A DNA stretch of 6,300 nt from Deinococcus sp. (lineage in GTDB: Bacteria > Deinococcota > Deinococci > Deinococcales > Deinococcaceae). The notes beneath the pieces were generated by a model, which was not told the origin of the DNA, searched no databases, and saw nothing but the letters and a program-made list of their open reading frames with translations. The stretch covers positions 1 through 6,300 of the forward strand of contig NZ_JAGLBB010000103.1 in assembly GCF_018260555.1 (NCBI RefSeq). The letters run 5' to 3'. Both the position numbers and the translations under genes were made by a program. Shown here in pieces: positions 1 through 5,292 of this stretch. Position 1 is the first letter of the stretch; each line of letters opens with the position of its first letter.

Positions 1-48
1 TACAACATCACGCAGAACGGCCAGATCACCATCACCCCCACCCGCTGA
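1..48 (+). CDS. 3' end of an unidentified gene (partial)
   Basis: The first 15 codons read in frame to a TGA at 46-48 and give the C-terminal peptide YNITQNGQITITPTR. The peptide is rich in Thr, Ile, Asn and Gln and looks like alternating beta-strand residues, as in many secreted or surface proteins, but it is too short to assign. A strong hairpin terminator begins 18 nt after the stop, which supports this being a real gene end. The next genes lie on the opposite strand, so this gene is convergent with the mazG-Nudix pair. Confidence 0.6.
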   Translation, partial: YNITQNGQITITPTR

Positions 49-65
49 TCCCAGCGCGGCATACC

Positions 66-107
66 AGAACACCCCCCATCCGTTCATGCGGTGGGGGGTG
101 TTCTCTT
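66..107 (+). terminator. Intrinsic terminator of the upstream partial gene
   Basis: A perfect 13-bp stem is formed by AGAACACCCCCCA (66-78) and its complement (92-104), with a 13-nt loop and a short pyrimidine-rich tail (CTCTT). It sits 18 nt after the TGA at 46-48. The stem contains a run of six C-G pairs, so it should be very stable. The T tract is short, as is usual in GC-rich genomes. The hairpin is symmetrical enough to act on transcripts from either side. Confidence 0.8.
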
Positions 108-146
108 ATCGGCGCACGCAAGTGGTAGGTGCATCGTGCCGAGCCC

Positions 147-205
147 ATCAATCGGAGTCCGTCTCATGCGGATTCCGATTGATTCGGCGTACTTCCGAAT
201 CAATC
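147..205. repeat. Overlapping alternative palindromes (REP-like)
   Basis: Two hairpins share a segment. The first pairs 147-161 with 169-183 (15 bp, one G-T wobble, 7-nt loop). The second pairs 177-187 with 195-205 (11 bp perfect, 7-nt loop). Because 177-183 is used by both, only one can form at a time. CGGA/TCCG elements recur throughout the block, and ATCAATC occurs at 147-153 and 199-205. Intergenic palindromic repeats rich in such elements resemble the small dispersed repeats described in Deinococcus genomes, but copies elsewhere cannot be tested from this window. The function could be transcript-end stabilisation, convergent termination or a selfish repeat. Confidence 0.55.
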
Positions 206-229
206 CGAGCGGGCGCGAGTAGGAACAAG

Positions 230-264
230 ATACGGATTGGGCGGTATAGAGCGGCAGTCCGTAT
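230..264 (-). terminator. Possible terminator of the mazG-Nudix operon
   Basis: The arms ATACGGATTG (230-239) and CAGTCCGTAT (255-264) pair over 10 bp with one non-Watson-Crick position. Read on the minus strand, the stem begins at the last base of the Nudix stop codon and is followed by CTTGTTCC, a weak T-rich tail. Position supports a 3'-end role. The same CGGA/TCCG elements occur in the palindromes at 147-205, so this may instead be a third member of that repeat cluster. Confidence 0.4.
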
Positions 265-839
265 CAGTCCGGGCCGTCGGTCAGCAGGTCATGCAGCACC
301 CGGGCCGTCATGCCCCAGATGTCGTGGCCCTGCCAGGGGTATCGGTAGAGCGGTACCTGCTGACCATCCGGGAGGGCGCGTGTTTCTCGCACGACTGGCG
401 TGGCCCGCAGGTCCGCCAGGGACGGCAGCAGCAACTGCGCCACCTCGCCGCTCAGGGTCAGGGTCGGTTCGGCCGGCATGCGCGCCAGCACCGGCGTCAC
501 ATGAAACCCGACCGGCGTGAACACGTCGTCCAGTTCACCCAGCACCGTGACCTGCGCGGGGTCCAGGCCCACTTCCTCCCAGGCTTCCCGCACGGCGGCC
601 TGCGTGGGCGTCTCGCCGGCTTCCAGACTCCCGCCGGGAAAACTGATCTGCCCCTGGTGGGTGGGCAGGTCCGCCGAACGCACCGTGAGCAGCACGCGCG
701 GATCCACCTCGCGCGTCAGGGCGACCAGCACGGCCGCGCGGCGGTACGTGGGCAGGTGCAGGCTGCGCCGCCCCCGTTCACCTACCCACAGCGCCCACGG
801 GTCCGCCAGGGCCAAGTCCAGTGGGTCCAGGTCACTCAC
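264..839 (-). CDS. CoA pyrophosphatase, Nudix family (NudL/YeaB type)
   Basis: This 191-aa Nudix hydrolase probably cleaves coenzyme A (or oxidised CoA) to 3',5'-ADP and phosphopantetheine derivatives, with Mg2+ or Mn2+. A complete Nudix box lies at residues 70-92 with G70, E76, R84-E85, E88-E89 and G91. Just before it, LLTVRS (50-55) and HQGQISFPGG (61-70) form the CoA-subfamily signature, which separates it from generic ADP-ribose or dNTP Nudix enzymes. GHDIWGMTA (171-179) is also typical of the subfamily. Length is normal and no key residue is missing. The GTG start (837-839) overlaps the TGA of mazG in a GTGA junction (836-839), so translation is probably coupled. A purine-rich stretch with GGAG lies just upstream. 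Deinococcus radiodurans has a characterised CoA-specific enzyme of this family, so the function is well supported; the exact substrate is inferred. Confidence 0.92.
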   Translation of the reverse strand: MSDLDPLDLALADPWALWVGERGRRSLHLPTYRRAAVLVALTREVDPRVLLTVRSADLPTHQGQISFPGGSLEAGETPTQAAVREAWEEVGLDPAQVTVLGELDDVFTPVGFHVTPVLARMPAEPTLTLSGEVAQLLLPSLADLRATPVVRETRALPDGQQVPLYRYPWQGHDIWGMTARVLHDLLTDGPD

Positions 840-1483
840 GGCTCCGACCCCTGATCCGGCAGGGCGCGCAGCGTGGCCAGAGAACGGTCCCGTAGCGCCA
901 GTTCCGGGTCCACTCCGGCACTCCGCGCCCAGGTGACCACGGCCGCCAGCACGTCCGCCACGCCCGGGGCGGTATCCGGGGCCTGCGTGGCAGCCTGCGC
1001 GACCGCCGCGCGGGCCGCCGCCGCTACGCCGCTTGGAATGCCCGCCAGTTTCTGCGTTTTCGACTCGCGCGCCAGTGCGCCCAGCGCGGCCGGCACGCGG
1101 TCCTCGGCGGGGCGGGACCGACCACCGCGTTCCTGCGCCTTGATTTCCTGCCAGTTCCTCATGACGTCCGTGCTGTCCTGTACGAGCACCTCACCGAACA
1201 CATGCGGGTGACGGCGCACCAGTTTCTCCACCACGCCGCGCTCGACGGCCGCGTAATCGAAGGTGCCGCCCTCCTCGGCAATCACGCTGTGGAACGCCAC
1301 CTGAAGCAGCACGTCGCCCAGTTCGTCACGGAGCGCCGCCGGGTCGCCGCTACCCGCCGCGTCAGACGCCTCGGCCGCCTCTTCCAGCAGGTAGGGGCGC
1401 AGGGATTCGTGGGTCTGCTCCTGATCCCAGGGGCAGCCGTCGGGGGCGCGCAGGCGGCGCATGATCGTCAGCAGGTCCTGCAT
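836..1483 (-). CDS. mazG: MazG nucleoside triphosphate pyrophosphohydrolase
   Basis: This 215-aa all-alpha NTP pyrophosphohydrolase hydrolyses (d)NTPs, including aberrant ones, to NMP and PPi in the cytoplasm. The N-terminal MazG domain is intact: GCPWDQEQTHESL (16-28), the metal-binding EEAAE (34-38), DELGDVLLQ (53-61), RRHPHVF (90-96) and NWQEIK (110-115). The C-terminal half is short and appears degenerate: GVADVLAAVV (174-183) sits where a second ELGD motif is expected, and VDPELALR (191-198) follows as in full-length MazG. E. coli MazG is about 263 aa. The frame extends 16 codons upstream to a GTG at 1531, but I chose the ATG at 1481-1483. The family begins with this MxxLLxIMxxLR sequence, and a -10-like TACAGT lies exactly 6 nt upstream, fitting a leaderless mRNA. 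It is first in an operon with the Nudix gene. Confidence 0.93.
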   Translation of the reverse strand: MQDLLTIMRRLRAPDGCPWDQEQTHESLRPYLLEEAAEASDAAGSGDPAALRDELGDVLLQVAFHSVIAEEGGTFDYAAVERGVVEKLVRRHPHVFGEVLVQDSTDVMRNWQEIKAQERGGRSRPAEDRVPAALGALARESKTQKLAGIPSGVAAAARAAVAQAATQAPDTAPGVADVLAAVVTWARSAGVDPELALRDRSLATLRALPDQGSEP

Positions 1484-1489
1484 CCTGTC

Positions 1490-1495
1490 ACTGTA
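1490..1495 (-). promoter_or_regulatory. Leaderless -10 box of mazG
   Basis: On the minus strand TACAGT ends 6 nt before the mazG ATG. This puts the expected transcription start at or next to the A of the start codon. The hexamer fits TAnnnT. At a 17-nt spacing the -35 is only GGAACA (1513-1518), which is weak. There is no convincing Shine-Dalgarno sequence, consistent with leaderless translation. The same geometry occurs before the genes at 2604 and 3426. Confidence 0.5.
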
Positions 1496-1622
1496 ACGCG
1501 CTGGCCCACACCTGTTCCCGCGCAGCGCCACCTCTGGTTAACATGAGGCCGGGTCGCTCCCGGCGCGCGGTCCCTCACGCCCGCTTCACGCGGCGTCAGC
1601 TGGCCTGTGATGCACTACTGCC

Positions 1623-2120
1623 ATGACCCTCACCGCACCCCGCTCCCTGACCCTCCTGCCCGCCGCCCTGTTGCCCGCCAGCCTGATGCTCGCAGGCGCC
1701 TTTCAGGGAGTCGGCGCGCAGGCCGCCCCGGCCAGTTGGAGCAGGGCGGCCCTGTCGTCCGCCACCTTTGTGATCCTGGACCCCCAGATTCAGGGGAATC
1801 CCAGCGCCGTCAGCGCCCAGCAGCGACAGGGCGTCCTGGAAGCCATGAAACGTGACTCGGCTGGAGCCATCAAGCGCCGCTACCCGAACGCCGTGATCGC
1901 CACCGGTCCCACGGCGCCCGGCGCGGTGCAGGTCAAACCGGTGCTGGTCACGCCGTCCGTACTGGCCCCCTGGAACACACTGACTGCCCAGCTTGAATTC
2001 CGCATGCCCGCCGGGAACAACGTGATTCTGAAACAGGACTTTGGCGTGCTGACGCTCTGGCAAAAGCAGGCCGAGGCAGCCAACTACATGTACGACGTGC
2101 TGGCCCAGCGCCTGCCCTGA
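1623..2120 (+). CDS. Exported protein of unknown function
   Basis: I do not recognise the family of this 165-aa protein. The N-terminus looks like a Sec signal peptide: a hydrophobic stretch at about residues 9-27 (LTLLPAALLPASLMLAGAF) and a plausible signal peptidase I site after AQA (32-34). There is no lipobox cysteine. The mature part of about 130 residues has a region ending RRYPNAVIA (85-93), then VQVKPVLVTPSVLAPW (102-117), a strand pattern TAQLEFRM (121-128) and a helical C-terminus (WQKQAEAANYMYDVLAQRLP, 146-165). There are no cysteines in the mature part. An in-frame stop at 1608-1610 leaves the ATG at 1623 as the first possible start. No clear Shine-Dalgarno or TAnnnT box precedes it. 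It is divergent from mazG across a 139-nt gap. Confidence 0.75.
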   Translation: MTLTAPRSLTLLPAALLPASLMLAGAFQGVGAQAAPASWSRAALSSATFVILDPQIQGNPSAVSAQQRQGVLEAMKRDSAGAIKRRYPNAVIATGPTAPGAVQVKPVLVTPSVLAPWNTLTAQLEFRMPAGNNVILKQDFGVLTLWQKQAEAANYMYDVLAQRLP

Positions 2121-2151
2121 ACGCCGCTGCCCTGAACGCCGCTGCCCGGAA
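2112..2151. repeat. 15-bp tandem repeat spanning a stop codon
   Basis: CTGCCCTGAACGCCG occurs twice exactly (2112-2126 and 2127-2141), followed by a partial third copy with one change (CTGCCCGGAA, 2142-2151). The first copy contains the TGA of the exported-protein gene (2118-2120). The unit is five codons long, so the second copy repeats an in-frame TGA. This looks like a replication-slippage duplication of the gene's last codons. Confidence 0.85.
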
Positions 2152-2227
2152 TGGCGTGGCCGGCACACGACTCCTTACGACCGAGGCGGCCTCCGATTGG
2201 GTGGCGTTCAAGTTGCTGTGTCCCGCT

Positions 2228-2258
2228 CTGACATGAGTCTGATCAACGTACGCATACT
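2228..2258 (+). promoter_or_regulatory. Weak candidate promoter for the small membrane protein
   Basis: CTGACA (2228-2233) matches TTGACA at five of six positions and CATACT (2253-2258) matches TATACT at five of six. The spacer is 19 nt, which is longer than ideal. The following leader contains AGGGGG (2265-2270) five nt before the ATG at 2276, so this gene would have a leadered mRNA. This rests on motif matching only. Confidence 0.25.
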
Positions 2259-2275
2259 GGTGTCAGGGGGACGCC

Positions 2276-2518
2276 ATGACTCGACGGGAATACCTGCTTC
2301 GTTGTGCCTGGATCAGCTTGCAGCGCCGTTGGGGATGGGTGGCCGTCGCCGCCGTTCTGGCTGCCGCAGTGGCCGCCACGCTGAGTGTCAGTTTGCCGCT
2401 GACCCTGCTGATCACGCTGCTGGCCCCCATCGCGACGGCGAGCGGGATTCTCATCAACTCGGTCCGGCGACACTCGCAGGATGTCCTGCCGGTGGTTGGT
2501 GGTGACAGCGCCCCGTAG
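2276..2518 (+). CDS. Small two-helix membrane protein, unknown function
   Basis: This 80-aa protein has a basic N-terminus (MTRREYLLRC, then QRRW at 16-19), a hydrophobic helix at about 20-39 rich in Ala and Val, a second at about 42-60 (SLPLTLLITLLAPIATASGI region), then a polar tail with RRHS (64-67). By the positive-inside rule both ends should be cytoplasmic, giving a hairpin in the membrane. An AGGGGG ribosome-binding sequence 5 nt before the ATG supports the start. The first third uses less GC-rich codons (CTT, CGT, TGT, TTG) than the neighbours. No family is recognised. It could be a lineage-specific small membrane protein. A chance reading frame cannot be excluded, but the clear RBS and two-helix profile argue against that. 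Confidence 0.6.
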   Translation: MTRREYLLRCAWISLQRRWGWVAVAAVLAAAVAATLSVSLPLTLLITLLAPIATASGILINSVRRHSQDVLPVVGGDSAP

Positions 2519-2591
2519 GAAGCGGCCCGGTCGTCCTGAGTGGCTCAACGAACCGCAGGACTGTTCACATGGAAGGTCATCCGGAGCGTGT

Positions 2592-2597
2592 TAACGT
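2592..2597 (+). promoter_or_regulatory. Leaderless -10 box of the SDR gene
   Basis: TAACGT lies exactly 6 nt before the ATG at 2604 and fits TAnnnT. The only Shine-Dalgarno-like sequence (GGAG at 2583-2586) is too far upstream to serve this start, so a leaderless transcript is the better reading. No good -35 is visible at 16-18 nt. Confidence 0.5.
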
Positions 2598-2603
2598 CCA
2601 CGC

Positions 2604-3323
2604 ATGAGTGATGCCACGACCGCAGCGAAGAAAAGCGCCTTTATCACCGGCGCGAGCAAGGGCATCGGCCTCTCGGTGGCGCGCGCCCTGATGGCCGACG
2701 GGTACGCCGTGACCATCACCAGCCGCAACGCCGCCGAGATCGCGCAGGTGGCGGCCGAGCTGGGCGCGGGCGCGCGTGGCGTGCCATGCGACGTGAAGGA
2801 CCCCGTGGCCGTGCAGAGCGAGGTAGACGCCCACGTGCAGGCCTTCGGTGGTCTGGACGTGCTGTTCGTGAACGCGGGCGTGGGGCATTTCGGGAACATC
2901 GCGGACCTGAGCATTCAGGAGTGGCAGGACGTGATCGACACGAACCTCAGCGGTGCGTTCTACACCGTCAAGGCGGCCATTCCGGCCCTGTCGCGCAGCG
3001 GCGGGTACATCTTCACGCTGTCCAGCCTCGCCGGGAAGAACCCCCTGCCGGGCGGCGGGGCGTACAACGCCAGCAAGTTCGGCCTGAACGGCCTCAGCGA
3101 GGTCATGAACCTCGACCTGCGCGACCGGGGCATCAAGGTCACGCAGATCATGCCCGGCAGCGTCGCCACGCACTTTGCCGGGCACACCCCGGACGCCCAG
3201 AAGGACGCCTGGAAGATTCAGCCCGAGGACCTCGCGCAGCTGACCGTGGACCTGCTGCACCTGCCTGCCCGGACCCTGCCCAGCCGCGTGGAAGTGCGCC
3301 CCAGCCGCCCCCCGAAAAAGTAA
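2604..3323 (+). CDS. Short-chain dehydrogenase/reductase (classical SDR)
   Basis: This 239-aa NAD(P)(H)-dependent oxidoreductase has a single Rossmann-fold domain and is cytoplasmic. All classical SDR motifs are present: the cofactor loop TGASKGIG (15-22), CDV (62-64), NAG (90-92), catalytic N114 in DTNLSG, the serine in TLSSLAG (138-144), Y154 and K158 in YNASK, and PG (184-185). Arg41 just after the second strand favours NADP(H). The substrate cannot be read from the sequence; annotations such as 3-oxoacyl-ACP reductase-like or sepiapterin reductase-like would be guesses. It ends in a short basic tail (RPSRPPKK). It appears monocistronic, with a leaderless -10 box before it and a hairpin terminator directly after. 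Confidence 0.92.
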   Translation: MSDATTAAKKSAFITGASKGIGLSVARALMADGYAVTITSRNAAEIAQVAAELGAGARGVPCDVKDPVAVQSEVDAHVQAFGGLDVLFVNAGVGHFGNIADLSIQEWQDVIDTNLSGAFYTVKAAIPALSRSGGYIFTLSSLAGKNPLPGGGAYNASKFGLNGLSEVMNLDLRDRGIKVTQIMPGSVATHFAGHTPDAQKDAWKIQPEDLAQLTVDLLHLPARTLPSRVEVRPSRPPKK

Positions 3324-3332
3324 ATGGGTGAC

Positions 3333-3385
3333 GGTTGATGGTTGATGGAAGGGGCGCTGACCCGGTCCATCAACCATCACCTTTT
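3333..3385 (+). terminator. Intrinsic terminator of the SDR gene with GTTGATGG iterations
   Basis: The arms 3336-3348 and 3367-3379 pair perfectly over 13 bp, with possible extension by further pairs. The loop is 18 nt and TTTT follows at 3382-3385. The left arm is built from tandem GTTGATG units and the right from their complements. One more CCATCAAC copy lies just beyond, at 3388-3395, inside the smpB promoter region. The stop codon of the SDR gene is 12 nt upstream. Confidence 0.75.
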
Positions 3386-3390
3386 GACCA

Positions 3391-3419
3391 TCAACAGCTT
3401 TTGCCCGTGCTGCTAGAAT
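3391..3419 (+). promoter_or_regulatory. smpB promoter, extended -10, leaderless
   Basis: TCAACA (3391-3396, 4 of 6 to TTGACA), a 17-nt spacer and TAGAAT (3414-3419, 5 of 6 to TATAAT) form the best promoter in the window. A TG at 3411-3412 gives an extended -10. The GTG start at 3426 comes 6 nt after the -10 hexamer, so transcription should begin at or beside the start codon. The -35 overlaps the last copy of the ATCAAC repeat that follows the SDR terminator. Confidence 0.65.
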
Positions 3420-3425
3420 GCGCGG

Positions 3426-3848
3426 GTGTACACGAACCGCCGCGCTCATTACGAGTACGAACTACTGGAGCGCTTTGAGGCAGGCATCAGCTTGACCGGC
3501 AGTGAAGTCAAGAGTATCCGCGCCGGTGGCGTGGATTTCCGTGACGCGTTCGCGCGCCTGAGCGGCGGGAACGTGGACCTGGAAGGTCTGTACATCCCTA
3601 CCTACATGGAAGCGACCTACAACAACCACGAGCCGCGCCGCACCCGCCGCCTGCTGCTGAACCGTGACGAGATCAGCAAGATGAAGCGCGGACTGGACCA
3701 GAAGGGCCTGACCCTGGTGCCCACCCGCCTGTACCAGAAAGGCCGCTATTTCAAGGTGGAACTGGCGCTGGCGCGTGGCAAGAAACTGCACGACAAACGC
3801 CGCGCCGAGGCCGACAAGACCGTGCGCCGGGAGCTGCGCGAACTGTGA
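3426..3848 (+). CDS. smpB: SsrA (tmRNA)-binding protein SmpB
   Basis: SmpB binds tmRNA and delivers it to stalled ribosomes, tagging incomplete peptides for degradation and recycling the ribosome. The 140-aa product has the family's signatures: NRRAHYEYELLERFEAGI (4-21), LTGSEVKSIR (23-32), NNHEPRRTRRLLL (66-78), KGLTLVP (93-99) and KVELALARGKKLHDKR (110-125), followed by the basic C-terminal tail that enters the decoding centre. It is a little shorter than E. coli SmpB (160 aa), mainly at the N-terminus. The GTG start is fixed by family alignment and by the TAGAAT box 6 nt upstream. The nearby ATG at 3419-3421 is in another frame. The tmRNA gene itself is not in the window. It heads the apparent operon that continues to smc. 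Confidence 0.97.
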   Translation: MYTNRRAHYEYELLERFEAGISLTGSEVKSIRAGGVDFRDAFARLSGGNVDLEGLYIPTYMEATYNNHEPRRTRRLLLNRDEISKMKRGLDQKGLTLVPTRLYQKGRYFKVELALARGKKLHDKRRAEADKTVRRELREL

Positions 3849-5242
3849 AGGCCTGGCCAGTGACCCGCGCGGCGCGCGGACGGACCCGGGCGGCCTGGAC
3901 GGTCCTGGCCGGCAGTCTGTTGCTGGTCGGGCTGGCCGGCGCGCAGATCGCGTTCAGCCGCCTGAACCTGGCGGGCAGGCAGGTCGAGAGCATCCAGCTG
4001 TTCGGCGCGGAGTACGCCAGTCAGTCCGCCCTGAGTGGCCTGCTGACCGTCGCGCGGGACGGTGGCCTGGTCCGCGTGACGGGACTGGGGCACACGTTGC
4101 TGCTGCCCATCGACGAGGACCAGCAGCGGGCCACGACCACCTTCAACACCGTGCAGCTCGACACGCGCCGCCTGAACGCCCGCGCCGCCACGCTGGTAAA
4201 CGGCAACCTGTACCTGCCCCTGGACACCCTGGCCGACGGCCTGGGTGCGCAGTACCAGAAGGGTGAATTCAAGGTGGCTGCCCCGGCGCTGCTGTCGGTC
4301 AGCAGCCGCGCGGGCCGTGATAGCGACCGCATCGTGCTGGACCTGAGCCGCGACGTGGAAATCAGCGACGAGCAGCGCGGCGACCACGTAGTCGTGACAT
4401 TGCGCGGCCTGAGCGGAGACGCCCGGCGCTACACCACGCGCGGCGCGTTCGTCCCGAGCGCCGAGGTGCGGCGTGAGGGCCGTGACCTGACCCTCACGCT
4501 GCCCGTGACGGCCGCCACCGGGTACCGGGTGTTCAAGGTCGTGCGGCCGGGCAACGTGCGCGTCGTGGTGGATGCCGGACCGGGTGTTGGCCGACGAGGG
4601 CCGGAACTGCTCAAGCGCGTCACGCGGCCCCTGGTCGTGCTGGACCCCGTGCGGGTCACGGGCGTGGGCCGCGACGTGACGCTCGATGTCGCGCGGCGCG
4701 CGGCGGAACTGCTCACGCAGGCCGGGTGGCAGGTGCAGGTCACGCGGGACGCCGCGGGCGCCCTGAGCCGCGAGGAGACCCTGAAACTCGCCCGTCAGAG
4801 CGACGTGTACCTGGGACTCGACCTGGGCCGCTTTCCAGGTTCGTCGCGTGGCGGCGTGACCGTGTACGAGCAGACCGGGAAGGCTCCGGCGCGCATCGTG
4901 AATTCCATCCGCACCGGCACCAGCGTTCCGTACGGCGGACTGGTCGTCGCCGGGACCGGCAGCACCCGCCGCCTGAGCGAACTGCTGCGCGGCGAACTGA
5001 AAGGCGGGGGCGTGAGCGCGGCGCAGGAATCCACGTCGCGCGTCCTGACGCTGGGCGAGGCCCCACAGGCGGCCCTGCTGCTGGAACTGGGGTGGTCCAG
5101 CAACCCGCAGGACCTCGCGAATCTGGCGGTGGATGACCGCTTGCAGGTCATGGCGTTCGCCGTGGCCCGCTCGGTCGCCACGTACCTCACGGCCCGCGCG
5201 AACAACAACGCCGACATCTCGGCCCAGGGAGCGGCGCAGTGA
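3845..5242 (+). CDS. AMIN/amidase_3-like envelope protein, probably catalytically inactive
   Basis: This 465-aa exported protein resembles AmiC-type N-acetylmuramoyl-L-alanine amidases. In order: a basic N-terminus and hydrophobic signal or anchor (about 17-33); a domain like the N-terminal copper-amine-oxidase/stalk fold (about 47-143); an AMIN-like beta domain (about 148-244) that in relatives localises the protein to the envelope; and an amidase_3 fold (about 262-450). In that last domain DPGHGG is replaced by DPVRVT (267-272), the zinc-binding Glu by G275, and the His of SIHAN by D326. Only the C-terminal glutamate (E414 in LLLELGW) remains, with the SNPQDLANL motif after it. All three zinc ligands therefore appear lost. 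I infer a non-catalytic regulator or structural protein. The GTG start overlaps the smpB stop (GTGA, 3845-3848). A GGAG lies 11 nt upstream, a long spacing, so coupling from smpB is likely. Residue assignment was by eye. Confidence 0.85.
   Translation: MKAWPVTRAARGRTRAAWTVLAGSLLLVGLAGAQIAFSRLNLAGRQVESIQLFGAEYASQSALSGLLTVARDGGLVRVTGLGHTLLLPIDEDQQRATTTFNTVQLDTRRLNARAATLVNGNLYLPLDTLADGLGAQYQKGEFKVAAPALLSVSSRAGRDSDRIVLDLSRDVEISDEQRGDHVVVTLRGLSGDARRYTTRGAFVPSAEVRREGRDLTLTLPVTAATGYRVFKVVRPGNVRVVVDAGPGVGRRGPELLKRVTRPLVVLDPVRVTGVGRDVTLDVARRAAELLTQAGWQVQVTRDAAGALSREETLKLARQSDVYLGLDLGRFPGSSRGGVTVYEQTGKAPARIVNSIRTGTSVPYGGLVVAGTGSTRRLSELLRGELKGGGVSAAQESTSRVLTLGEAPQAALLLELGWSSNPQDLANLAVDDRLQVMAFAVARSVATYLTARANNNADISAQGAAQ
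5226..5231 (+). promoter_or_regulatory. Ribosome-binding site fixing the GerMN gene start
   Basis: AGGGAG, containing the GGAG core, lies within the end of the preceding gene and 7 nt before the GTG at 5239. It supports that GTG, which also overlaps the upstream TGA, over the four in-frame GTG codons that follow it and the ATG at 5308. Confidence 0.5.
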
Positions 5243-5292
5243 GCCGCCCAGTGAGCCGCGCAGTGAGCCGCCCGGTGAGCCGCGCAGTGAGC
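5239..5292 (+). repeat. 12-bp tandem array at a gene start
   Basis: The unit GTGAGCCGCCCA/GTGAGCCGCGCA runs through four copies (5239-5250, 5251-5262, 5263-5274, 5275-5286), plus GTGAGC of a fifth. The two variants alternate, giving a 24-bp higher-order unit repeated twice with one difference. Each copy begins with GTG in the frame of the GerMN gene and encodes alternating V-S-R-P / V-S-R-A. Copy-number changes would keep the frame. Confidence 0.9.

Noticed and set aside
147..264. CRISPR array or transposon ends
   Set aside because: There is no regular direct repeat with unique spacers, no adjacent transposase or cas gene, and no target-site duplication; these are hairpins.
86..854. Plus-strand open frames across the start of the window and opposite the Nudix gene
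   Set aside because: They run through the terminator, the palindromes and the antisense of a clear Nudix gene, and their translations are Arg/Gly/Pro-rich without domains.
836..1531. Longer mazG beginning at the GTG at 1531
   Set aside because: The extra 16 residues do not resemble MazG N-termini, and a leaderless -10 box sits 6 nt before the ATG at 1483, inside the longer frame.
1537..1542. GTTAAC palindrome in the divergent region (also at 2590-2595) as an operator
   Set aside because: Six-base palindromes are expected by chance, and neither extends into a longer dyad. I saw no match to the Deinococcus radiation/desiccation response motif.
2577..3449. Minus-strand open frame (290 codons) opposite the SDR gene
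   Set aside because: The plus strand encodes every classical SDR motif; the antisense frame is a GC-driven shadow with no recognisable domain.
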